DNA of 64,000 bases. It comes from Vibrio gallicus. Lineage in GTDB: Bacteria > Pseudomonadota > Gammaproteobacteria > Enterobacterales > Vibrionaceae. Shown here one piece after another: positions 1 to 7,855 of this stretch (the stretch's first letter is position 1; every line of letters begins with the position of its first letter). Location of the stretch: NCBI RefSeq assembly GCF_024346875.1, contig NZ_AP024872.1, positions 620,001 through 684,000 of the forward strand. The letters are read 5' to 3'. Position numbers and translations under genes: made by a program. The notes beneath the pieces are model-generated. The model made no database searches and was not told the DNA's origin. It saw only the letters and a list, made by a program, of their open reading frames with translations.

Positions 1-1
1 G

Positions 2-781
2 CGAGGGCATCGAAGCATCGACTTAACGCTGCAAGGCTCAGAGCTGTTTGCTGTACTTCAGCGCAACTACCAGAGCGTACAAACCTTAATCCAGTCTTGG
101 AAACCCAATCAGCAGCGGATCGTAATTAAGGCCGTGCTCAGTTATGCTACTCGCTCCTTGCTCCCAAAGATACAACAGCTGCAAGAGCGCTACCCCGAAC
201 ATGAAATCGTGGTGATCCCCACTATTGATGAAGACGAAGCGCTTAAATCCACAGACTATGACTTACTGATCCTTAACACTCGAGTTCCACACCAATACCA
301 GAAGCGCTCCGATGTGGTGTTTTTAAGAGATGAGTACATGGCGCCAGTATGCTCTCAAGAGCTGTATTCAAAAGAAGGAAACCTGCAATCTCTACTCACG
401 ATGCCACGATTGCACCCAACCCTTGATCATCATGACTGGAAAACCTGGTTGGCCAGTGTCGGACATAAAGACAGCGCAAAGATACGCAACACCACCTTCT
501 TTACTCTAGATTTGGCACTGAGCGCCTGTCTATCTGGTCAAGGAGTCACAGTAAGTGACCTGCTGTTGATCTTACCCGAACTGGAACACGGCTATTTAGT
601 TTGCCCTAGCAATGCACAAATCCAGCCTAGTGCATGGCAATATTTCTGCCATTGCCGAGGCAGTTCCGACATTGTTAAGGAGATCCATCAATGGATTCAA
701 AGAGAAACAGCAAAGGAATTGGAGACATTAGAGAAGCTAAGCAGAGAATTTGGCTGGAGCAGTGTTAACGCGCGAACATAG
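2..781 (+). CDS. LysR-family transcriptional regulator, 5' end outside the window
   Basis: The reading frame is open from base 2, so the gene starts upstream of the window. The first visible residues (RGHRSIDLTLQG) match the end of a LysR winged-helix DNA-binding domain. The rest is a substrate-binding domain of about 215 residues. The W-x2-W-L pattern near HDWKTWLASVG and the segment SACLSGQGVTVSD are typical of GcvA/AmpR-like LysR proteins. Such regulators bind T-N11-A operators and respond to a small effector, usually controlling a divergent neighbour, which here would lie outside the window. Nothing ties it to the CRISPR locus that follows. The stop is TAG at 779-781. The family call is firm; the specific regulon is unknown. 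Confidence 0.85.
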   Translation, partial: RGHRSIDLTLQGSELFAVLQRNYQSVQTLIQSWKPNQQRIVIKAVLSYATRSLLPKIQQLQERYPEHEIVVIPTIDEDEALKSTDYDLLILNTRVPHQYQKRSDVVFLRDEYMAPVCSQELYSKEGNLQSLLTMPRLHPTLDHHDWKTWLASVGHKDSAKIRNTTFFTLDLALSACLSGQGVTVSDLLLILPELEHGYLVCPSNAQIQPSAWQYFCHCRGSSDIVKEIHQWIQRETAKELETLEKLSREFGWSSVNART

Positions 782-811
782 GTAGCGAATTCCCAATGCG
801 CACAGCAAAAA

Positions 812-961
812 TTGAAATTACCAGTTGTACAACATAAAAGCCTACCCATTGCGCAAACTATACGAGTCTTTGTTGCGTTAGATCAGTTGGTTTCAGAGCC
901 GATAATCGGTAACATTAACAGTTATGGTTAAAGTCACTATACGTCAATTCCTTAGTTCTAG
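812..961 (+). pseudogene. Relic of the csy4 (cas6f) 3' end
   Basis: This stretch aligns with the last ~150 bases of the intact csy4 gene (about 11483-11632). Shared blocks include CAAACTAT, ATCTTTGT (as GTCTTTGT here), TTCAGAGCC versus TTCGGAGCC, ATCGGTAACATTAACAG versus ATCGGCGACGTTAACAG, and the stop context TTCTAGTCC. It is interrupted by stop codons and small changes and has no start, so it cannot encode Cas6f. It continues directly into a copy of the CRISPR leader, as csy4 does before array 2. The simplest reading is that the csy4-end/leader/array segment was duplicated and the coding part then decayed. Confidence 0.85.
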
Positions 962-1096
962 TCCGTAAACCCTTTTTTCAAAGCCATTGTAACTCTTTGA
1001 TTTTTAGTCATTATAAACAGGATAAGAAAAAAGGGTTTTTCTATAAAAATACCCATAAGTTCTTTAACAACAAGCAATTAGACGATATTATCTCCA
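962..1096 (+). promoter_or_regulatory. CRISPR leader of array 1
   Basis: AT-rich leader directly before the first repeat, nearly identical to the leader of array 2 (11633-11767). A perfect 13-base inverted repeat, AAACCCTTTTTTC at 967-979 and GAAAAAAGGGTTT at 1026-1038, is kept in both copies (12 bases in array 2) although the sequence between the arms has diverged. The following TTTTTCTATAAAAATACCC carries a plausible -10-like TATAAA element for array transcription. In type I-F systems the leader side receives new spacers, so array 1 should grow from this end. Confidence 0.8.
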
Positions 1097-2984
1097 CTTC
1101 ACTGCCGCACAGGCAGCTTAGAAAAAAGGAAGAACTGTGTCACGCAAATTACAAGACTTCACTGCCGCACAGGCAGCTTAGAAATGTTTTGGGTGCAAGC
1201 ATCTTGAAGTAAAGGACTTCACTGCCGCACAGGCAGCTTAGAAACATAAATGCCGCATGTTGGCATCATCAATCAGCTTCACTGCCGCACAGGCAGCTTA
1301 GAAAAATGCGGCGAACATAATCACGAATAGCAGAATCTTCACTGCCGCACAGGCAGCTTAGAAATCCTAGAAAATTGAAGTTAATCAACTTAGCAACTTC
1401 ACTGCCGCACAGGCAGCTTAGAAAACTATAGCAGGATCACAAACAGTAAAATCATACTTCACTGCCGCACAGGCAGCTTAGAAAAATAGAAGAGCCATCC
1501 ATAGCGGAAGTGTTACCTTCACTGCCGCACAGGCAGCTTAGAAACAAACGACGAGTAAAAGCATCATTATGATAACCTTCACTGCCGCACAGGCAGCTTA
1601 GAAAACTAAACCACTGAGTAGAACGACCAAGAAGAGCTTCACTGCCGCACAGGCAGCTTAGAAACGCATTTGGGTCAAAAGAACCTACATCAAAAGCTTC
1701 ACTGCCGCACAGGCAGCTTAGAAATAAGTGATGCTAGTCTGAAGGCTTCTTGTAAGCTTCACTGCCGCACAGGCAGCTTAGAAATCGAGGCGCGCATTAC
1801 TTAATGCGCTCGTATCCTTCACTGCCGCACAGGCAGCTTAGAAATCGCCGCTTCCGTACAAAAAGCAGCGACCAAACTTCACTGCCGCACAGGCAGCTTA
1901 GAAAATAATAAGCTGTGGCTTTTTCACTGATACTGGCTTCACTGCCGCACAGGCAGCTTAGAAAGTGAAAGCTGATGATCTCGTTGCGTGGGATGGCTTC
2001 ACTGCCGCACAGGCAGCTTAGAAAAATGGAAAGCGACCCAATAGAGCGACAGATAACTTCACTGCCGCACAGGCAGCTTAGAAAGCTCCGGTGGAAATGG
2101 CCGCAGGGCAAGCGGTCTTCACTGCCGCACAGGCAGCTTAGAAAAACCACGGTCGAGCGCACGACAATTACAGTGACTTCACTGCCGCACAGGCAGCTTA
2201 GAAAGCCGACTTTGAATGCGGGATGTAGGCCGGTGCCTTCACTGCCGCACAGGCAGCTTAGAAATAATTCACCTAGGTCAATGTATAACTTAACGCCTTC
2301 ACTGCCGCACAGGCAGCTTAGAAACAATGATAGACATTATCGCTGGTAATATCGCACTTCACTGCCGCACAGGCAGCTTAGAAAGTTGATGCGGGTACTG
2401 CGGGTACGTTTGCTGACTTCACTGCCGCACAGGCAGCTTAGAAAACCAGCTTCGATTGTCTCCACAGCAATGGCCACTTCACTGCCGCACAGGCAGCTTA
2501 GAAAACAATCACTTCGTCCTGTGCCGGCGCTGTCGCCTTCACTGCCGCACAGGCAGCTTAGAAATAAACCGGTCACGTCGGCATGTGGGATCGTGTCTTC
2601 ACTGCCGCACAGGCAGCTTAGAAAGCAGGTCCAATTGATCAGCGGCGCGAAAGTACCTTCACTGCCGCACAGGCAGCTTAGAAAAATGATTGATCAACAA
2701 GTCAATGCGGTGTCAGCTTCACTGCCGCACAGGCAGCTTAGAAAAATAAAATATCAGCATCCTCATTAGGATCTTTCTTCACTGCCGCACAGGCAGCTTA
2801 GAAAACGCGAACATCACTTCCCATCCGTGCCTGCTCCTTCACTGCCGCACAGGCAGCTTAGAAAGATAACGTTCACGAGCGGAAATTCGTATACCCCTTC
2901 ACTGCCGCACAGGCAGCTTAGAAATCAAGAAATTTCGGGTGTCGATGTCTCGGAGCCTTCACTGCCGCACAGGCAGCTTAAAAA
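1097..2984 (+). CRISPR. Type I-F CRISPR array 1: 32 repeats, 31 spacers
   Basis: A 28-base repeat begins at 1097 and recurs every 60 bases to 2957, leaving 31 spacers of exactly 32 bases. The repeat starts CTTCACTGCC, contains the Csy4 hairpin stem CTGCC/GGCAG with loop GCACA, and ends CTTAGAAA, the 8-base crRNA handle. Only the last repeat (2957-2984) shows a change, GAAA to AAAA at its end, which is normal decay at the leader-distal side. No two spacers in this array appeared identical. Repeats and spacers match the type I-F proteins encoded downstream. Short open frames running through the array are artefacts of the 60-base period. Confidence 0.98.
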
Positions 2985-3349
2985 CCTAAATACTGTCGTT
3001 CATTACTCATAAACCATCTTCACGGTCATTATTGTTGGTCATTTCTCATGTCTAGCGATCTGCTACAGAAATACACTTTTAATTTCCATTTCCAAAATTT
3101 GACCATGCATCACACCTTAACTCCCCCCTATTTTCTTCCTGAAAATCTAGTTATGATTTTTATTCAGTCATATAACGCGCCGCTAATTATTCACTTTTTC
3201 TAACCCATTAAGCAGATTTGAGATTGAAAAACAGGGCAGACTTAATAAAAACCACACAATAATTAAGGTATTATGGATGAATTGTGATACTCAGTTGTAT
3301 ATTTAGCATCTGACTATTAGTGACATAAAACATCCAGAGAAACACGAGC
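2985..3349. other. Non-coding gap between array 1 and cas1
   Basis: AT-rich sequence of 365 bases with no credible gene. It should carry the cas1-cas2-3 promoter, but I could not pick one convincing -35/-10 pair. No degenerate CRISPR repeat like the one in the cas2-3/csy1 gap was seen here. Confidence 0.6.
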
Positions 3350-4321
3350 ATGAAAGACTTTTCACCCAGTGATATGAAAACCATTTTGCACTCAAAACGT
3401 GCGAATTTGTATTATCTGCAACACTGCCGCGTGCTGGTGAATGGGGGGCGTGTCGAATATGTGACAGACCAAGGCAAAGAGAGCCTGTATTGGAATATCC
3501 CGATTGCTAACACAACCAGCATTTTATTGGGCACGGGCACGTCGGTAACGCAATCCGCGATGCGCGAGTTTGCGAAAGCAGGTGTCTTGGTTGGCTTTTG
3601 TGGCGGCGGTGGTACACCGCTCTTTTCTGGCAACGATGTTGAGGTTGATATCGCTTGGTTGACACCGCAATCGGAGTACCGTGCAACGGAATATCTACAA
3701 AAGTGGGTAAGTTTTTGGTTTGATGATGATAAACGTTTGGCCGCTGCAAAACAGTTTCAGCTAGTTCGGCTCGCCATGATAAAGAAGCATTGGCTATCTA
3801 CTAGCGTACAAAAAGAGTTCCCTGTAACTGAAGCTCAGTTAACCCCTGTCTTATCCCGCTTTGAATGTTTATTGTCTGATTGCAAAACCGCACAAGACGT
3901 CTTGTTGCTTGAAGCAACAACCACCAAAACCCTCTATAAACTCGCTTGCCAAGCGGTCGGCTATGGTGACTTTACTCGTTCAGAGCGTGGCAACAGTCTC
4001 GACACAGCAAATCAATTTCTCGATCACGGGAATTACTTAGCTTATGGATTAGGCGCAACGGCATGTTGGGTAATTGGCTTACCACACGGTTTAGCTATTT
4101 TACACGGGAAAACACGCCGAGGAGGCTTGGTGTTCGATGTCGCTGACATAGTGAAAGACGCACTGGTACTGCCACAAGCTTTTATCGCGGCAATGGCTGG
4201 GGATGATGAGCAGGAGTTTCGCCAACGCTGTCTCAACCAACTGCGCTCTGGTAATGCGTTAGATGTGATGATCGATACCTTGCAGTCTACGGCCGAAGAC
4301 TGCGCGGATATGACACAATGA
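3350..4321 (+). CDS. cas1: CRISPR-associated integrase Cas1 (type I-F)
   Basis: Cas1 forms the spacer integration complex with the Cas2 domain of the next gene and inserts new spacers at the leader. The 323-residue length fits type I-F Cas1. The expected metal-binding residues are present: Glu188 in LLLEAT, His252 in AILHGK, and Asp263/Asp266 in VFDVAD. The stop overlaps the next start as ATGA at 4318-4321, so cas1 and cas2-3 are translationally coupled. The start at ATG 3350 follows AGAGAAACACGAGC, a weak ribosome site. No sign of damage. Confidence 0.97.
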   Translation: MKDFSPSDMKTILHSKRANLYYLQHCRVLVNGGRVEYVTDQGKESLYWNIPIANTTSILLGTGTSVTQSAMREFAKAGVLVGFCGGGGTPLFSGNDVEVDIAWLTPQSEYRATEYLQKWVSFWFDDDKRLAAAKQFQLVRLAMIKKHWLSTSVQKEFPVTEAQLTPVLSRFECLLSDCKTAQDVLLLEATTTKTLYKLACQAVGYGDFTRSERGNSLDTANQFLDHGNYLAYGLGATACWVIGLPHGLAILHGKTRRGGLVFDVADIVKDALVLPQAFIAAMAGDDEQEFRQRCLNQLRSGNALDVMIDTLQSTAEDCADMTQ

Positions 4322-7300
4322 ATATTTTGCTTATCTCCGAATGCAGTAAACAAGCGTTAGTAGAAACTCGTCGAGTACTGGACCAATTTGGTGAGCGAAA
4401 GGGGCAACGTACATGGCAGACCCCAATCACTTACGAAGGCATGAAAACCTTACGCATGCTATTGAAAAAGCGTGCACGGAAAAATACCGCTGTGGCATGC
4501 TATCGAATCTACGGCAAAAACCACACCGAACTAATGTGGGTAGTGGGTAAACGCAGCAAGTTCAACCTAGAAGGCACAGTGCCTACAAATCGAACTCAAC
4601 GCAATATCCTTCGGGCAGGTGACGAAAGTAACATGCACAGCAATCAGGCTATTGCGCTAATGGCAGGTATTGCAGGGTTATTTCATGATTTTGGTAAAGC
4701 CAATGCCTTATTTCAGGAAAAGCTACGTGGTAAAGGTGAAGGGTTTGAACCATACCGCCACGAATGGATCTCCATGCAGCTTTTTATCACCTTCGTTGCA
4801 GAGCGCGATGATAAAACCTGGCTTCAAGCTTTATGCGATCTAAAAGCGGGTTGTGATCAGACCGTCTTGTCGAGCTATACGCTAACTAAGAGTGTGAAAT
4901 TTGCTGACATTGCCACTCACAGCCCACTTGCGGCGGCTATTGCATGGCTGATTGTGTCCCATCACCGTTTACCTCAACAGCAAGCGCCCAACGCACCCAA
5001 AGGAGATTTGAATAAGGCAGATACTTGGATAGACCAAGGTATCGGCGTGGAATGGAATGCCATTAACCATAAAAGTGGCAAATTTTCCGAAACAACAACC
5101 CAACAATGCAGTGAGTTCCCCTTTGGATTACCCATGCAAAGTCGCACTTGGCGAGCAAAAGCAACCGCTTTAGCAACACGCGCCTTACAACTCCCGAATT
5201 TAGCTGAATACGCTCGCCTTGAGTGTGCTTATCCAATGCATGTAGCCCGTATGGTACTCATGCTTTCCGATCACGCTTACTCATCCGATAACGCCCATGA
5301 GCATTGGCAAGACCGAGAATATAATGCCTACGCCAACACAGATAGAAAGACACGCCACCTCAAACAGAAACTGGATGAACACTGCGTTGGTGTCGCACAC
5401 AATGCCTACCTGCTTGCCAAAGTACTGCCAAGCCTGCGCAGTGCATTGCCCACGTTAATTCGCCATCCGATACTCAAAAAACGAGTGATTGACCCTAAAT
5501 TTCGTTGGCAAAATCGTGCGTATGAGGTGTTAGCCGGAGAGAAAAACCGTGCACAGGAACAAGGGTTATTTGCGGTACTCGCAAGCTCTACAGGTACAGG
5601 CAAAACCATTGCTGGTGCGAAGATGGCGTATGCGTTAGGCGATCAACATCAGGGTTGCCGCTTTAGTGTCGCGCTAGGTTTGCGCACTTTAACTTTGCAA
5701 ACAGGTGATGCCCTACAAGAGGCACTACACTTGGACGACGATGACATTGCTGTGACCATTGGCTCACAAGCGGTTAAAGATCTATATGAGCAAAACAAGC
5801 AAGGCGCTGACGAGAACAAAACGTCTGAACATACTTTTACAGGCAGTGAGTCGCAACAGATGTTTGACGAGGACTATGTCAAATACGACGGTGAGTTGGA
5901 TAACACCTATTTAAATCGTTGGCTTCAAGACAAAAGTCGCGCAAACCTGCACAAATTAATCAGTGCCCCCATTTCCGTAAGTACTATTGATCACCTTATC
6001 CCCGCGACTGAAGGTGTACGAGGCGGACGTCAAATTGGCCCTATGCTACGTCTAATGACCAGCGATTTGATCCTTGATGAACCGGATGATTTTGATGTGA
6101 CCGACCTGCCTGCATTGTGCCGCTTAGTGTATTGGGCTGGTTTGTTGGGATCGCGGGTAATCCTCTCTTCGGCTACATTGCCACCGGCATTGGTTAGTGA
6201 GTTGTTCGACGCCTACCAACATGGGCGTAAGCAATTCAATGCCGCCAACGCCCATCCTACAACGGACGCGGTGGTGACTGCATGGATTGATGAATTTTCT
6301 GCGATGAGCCATTTAGTTACCGATAAAAAGGACTTTGAGGCTAAGCACAACAACTTCATTGATGCTCGTGTTGACCAACTTGCTAAAGCAAGTGAACCTC
6401 TGCATCGAGGCGCGTTGGTTCAACTAAAAGAAGAAGACATTAACCCCGTCGATGCCTTTGCGACCGCAATATTGCAGCATGCTCAAGCTTTATCCCATCA
6501 ACATTGCACAGTAGAAGGGACAAAAACCTTCTCGGCGGGACTAGTGCGTATGGCCAATATCGAACCCATGCTTGCGGTTGCCAATCAATTGTTTACGCGC
6601 TCACCTGATCCCGATACCCGTATTCACTATTGTGTTTACCACAGCCAACAGCCTTTAGTGGTACGCTCAAGCATAGAAAACGCATTAGATAGCTTACTCA
6701 AACGCGATCCCAGCACCTCGATCATGGCGCACCCAACGGTGCAAGAAATGCTAGCAGACTACCCTGAAAAACATCATATATTCGTGGTGTTAGCAACGCC
6801 TGTTGCGGAAGTCGGGCGCGATCATGACTATGACTGGGCCATCGCAGAACCAAGTTCTACTCGCTCGATCATTCAATTATCAGGACGGGTGCAGCGACAT
6901 CGTCGCCTAGCCCCTTCTTTACCCAATATCCTAATTTTTAATAAAAATTTCAAAACTTGCCAAGGCGTGACACCCGCTTTTTGTCAGCCGGGATTCGAAT
7001 CCACTGAAGAGTACTGCGCAAAGCTTAGCGAGCCAAGTAATAAGAGGTCATGGCTGCTCTTACGAAGCCATGACCTCGCCGAACCATCATTGCTTGCACA
7101 GGATGCATTTGGTGTGATCAGCGCAGCGCCACGCGTTAAGCAGCCACAGCGACTAGTTAACCCAAGCACGAAAACAGCAGCAGGGTTTATTGAATTAGAA
7201 CACCTAGCGTTAAATCTCAACTTGCGTGATAAAGGCCGCGTGTGGTGGACGTCCTCTTACTCACATCTTTTTGGTGAAATTCAACGGCAAACTAAATTCC

Positions 7301-7629
7301 GTCAAAGTGCCCCAAGTGTTGAGTATGTGCTGGATGTAGACGTTCAAGGCACCGAGGTGAAGTTGTTGGTATGGGACGATCTCGGCAAACAACTGTTAGA
7401 TCAAGACAAGATCGAACTTGCCCCACCACTCTCGCTCGCCGAAGGAATCAATGCTTTCGGTCACGGAAATCTCACTGAACAAGTACAAAACTTGGCAGAA
7501 CAACGAGATATCGAATTTGAAGTGGCGCAACGTCGTTACAGCACAATTCAATTGCGCGACCTAGGTAACGGCAAAAAATGGCGTTATTCACCACTGTTGG
7601 GAGTATTTGAAGGAAAGATTGCAGGCTAG
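4318..7629 (+). CDS. cas3: Cas2-Cas3 fusion nuclease-helicase (type I-F)
   Basis: The fused protein is the type I-F hallmark. It serves in adaptation through its N-terminal Cas2-like domain (about residues 1-95) and in interference as the helicase-nuclease recruited by the Csy complex. An HD nuclease domain follows, with LFHDFGKA near residue 120. The helicase has Walker A STGTGKT near 425, a DEPD box near 586 in place of DEAH, LSSATLPP near 617, and QLSGRVQRHRR (motif VI) near 852. At 1103 residues it is the usual length. All key motifs look intact, so the system should be able to cut DNA. Confidence 0.97.
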   Translation: MNILLISECSKQALVETRRVLDQFGERKGQRTWQTPITYEGMKTLRMLLKKRARKNTAVACYRIYGKNHTELMWVVGKRSKFNLEGTVPTNRTQRNILRAGDESNMHSNQAIALMAGIAGLFHDFGKANALFQEKLRGKGEGFEPYRHEWISMQLFITFVAERDDKTWLQALCDLKAGCDQTVLSSYTLTKSVKFADIATHSPLAAAIAWLIVSHHRLPQQQAPNAPKGDLNKADTWIDQGIGVEWNAINHKSGKFSETTTQQCSEFPFGLPMQSRTWRAKATALATRALQLPNLAEYARLECAYPMHVARMVLMLSDHAYSSDNAHEHWQDREYNAYANTDRKTRHLKQKLDEHCVGVAHNAYLLAKVLPSLRSALPTLIRHPILKKRVIDPKFRWQNRAYEVLAGEKNRAQEQGLFAVLASSTGTGKTIAGAKMAYALGDQHQGCRFSVALGLRTLTLQTGDALQEALHLDDDDIAVTIGSQAVKDLYEQNKQGADENKTSEHTFTGSESQQMFDEDYVKYDGELDNTYLNRWLQDKSRANLHKLISAPISVSTIDHLIPATEGVRGGRQIGPMLRLMTSDLILDEPDDFDVTDLPALCRLVYWAGLLGSRVILSSATLPPALVSELFDAYQHGRKQFNAANAHPTTDAVVTAWIDEFSAMSHLVTDKKDFEAKHNNFIDARVDQLAKASEPLHRGALVQLKEEDINPVDAFATAILQHAQALSHQHCTVEGTKTFSAGLVRMANIEPMLAVANQLFTRSPDPDTRIHYCVYHSQQPLVVRSSIENALDSLLKRDPSTSIMAHPTVQEMLADYPEKHHIFVVLATPVAEVGRDHDYDWAIAEPSSTRSIIQLSGRVQRHRRLAPSLPNILIFNKNFKTCQGVTPAFCQPGFESTEEYCAKLSEPSNKRSWLLLRSHDLAEPSLLAQDAFGVISAAPRVKQPQRLVNPSTKTAAGFIELEHLALNLNLRDKGRVWWTSSYSHLFGEIQRQTKFRQSAPSVEYVLDVDVQGTEVKLLVWDDLGKQLLDQDKIELAPPLSLAEGINAFGHGNLTEQVQNLAEQRDIEFEVAQRRYSTIQLRDLGNGKKWRYSPLLGVFEGKIAG

Positions 7630-7644
7630 ATCTACCCAGCCTGC
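7621..7644. terminator. Hairpin overlapping the cas2-3 stop
   Basis: GCAGGCT (7621-7627) pairs with AGCCTGC (7638-7644) across a 10-base loop. No strong T-run follows on either strand, so it is at best a weak terminator for cas2-3 (plus) or for the crRNA-like RNA on the minus strand. Confidence 0.35.
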
Positions 7645-7714
7645 AACTACCTGTTCGGTAGTAAACTTAAACGTGTTTCAAGTATATTTCTTAGCTACTT
7701 GTTCAGTAGTTGGC
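7639..7714 (-). ncRNA. crRNA-like mini-array targeting the csy1 promoter (creR/creA-like)
   Basis: Read on the minus strand, a degenerate repeat (7714-7687), a 20-base spacer-like segment (7686-7667) and a second degenerate repeat (7666-7639) lie in the cas2-3/csy1 gap. The first matches 18 of 28 repeat bases. It keeps the hairpin through two paired substitutions (CTACT/AGTAG) and ends in the handle CTAAGAAA. The second matches 16 of 28, keeps the hairpin CTACC/GGTAG and has lost the handle, which is not needed at the 3' side. The spacer-like segment matches 16 of 20 bases at 7775-7794, next to GG at 7795-7796 (a CC PAM on the minus strand). Mismatches are at spacer positions 6, 10, 12 and 20; 6 and 12 are positions that type I complexes flip out. 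Csy4 could process it and Csy could bind without cleavage. Function is inferred. Confidence 0.82.
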
Positions 7715-7717
7715 TGA

Positions 7718-7746
7718 ATTTTAGAACAGAAGAAGGGAGTAAACAA
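7718..7746 (-). promoter_or_regulatory. Predicted promoter of the crRNA-like RNA
   Basis: On the minus strand a -35-like TTGTTT (7746-7741) is 17 bases from a -10-like TAAAAT (7723-7718). Initiation about seven bases further would start the transcript at the edge of the first degenerate repeat, as expected for a minimal mini-array. Confidence 0.6.
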
Positions 7747-7765
7747 GCGTACTACTTCTCTACTC

Positions 7766-7796
7766 TTGATTACTATAAACGTTTATCATGTATAGG
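7766..7796 (+). promoter_or_regulatory. Predicted csy operon promoter and self-target site
   Basis: A -35-like TTGATT (7766-7771) is 17 bases from TGTATA (7789-7794). The segment 7775-7794 is the 16/20 match to the mini-array spacer, with GG at 7795-7796 supplying the type I-F PAM on the minus strand. Bound Csy complex would cover the -10 region and most of the spacer, so occlusion of RNA polymerase is the expected outcome. The promoter is about 60 bases upstream of csy1, which has the strong ribosome site AGGAGG at 7846-7851. Confidence 0.65.
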
Positions 7797-7855
7797 TTGA
7801 ACTGGAATTTGCTTTTCTGTATATTGTTTACGACTTAACCAGTATAGGAGGTGGC

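Noticed and set aside
997..1212. 71-residue open frame across the array 1 leader
   Set aside because: It runs through leader and repeats; the repeat translates as a recurring peptide and both leader copies show the same artefact.
1797..3012. Open frames with the recurring peptides FLSCLCGSE and SLPHRQLR inside array 1
   Set aside because: The 60-base repeat period is a multiple of three, so any frame without a stop in the repeat stays open. The frames have no family similarity.
2985..3349. A second degenerate repeat, CTTCACGGTC near 3017, before cas1
   Set aside because: Only the first bases resemble the repeat, no hairpin stem or handle follows.
4042..4353. Minus-strand frames within cas1 and cas2-3
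   Set aside because: Shadows of genes with intact catalytic motifs on the plus strand.
7715..7855. A CreT-like toxin gene between the mini-array and csy1
   Set aside because: No short frame with a ribosome site and toxin-like codons was found. The guide targets the csy1 promoter itself, so a cas-repressing role fits better than a toxin pair.
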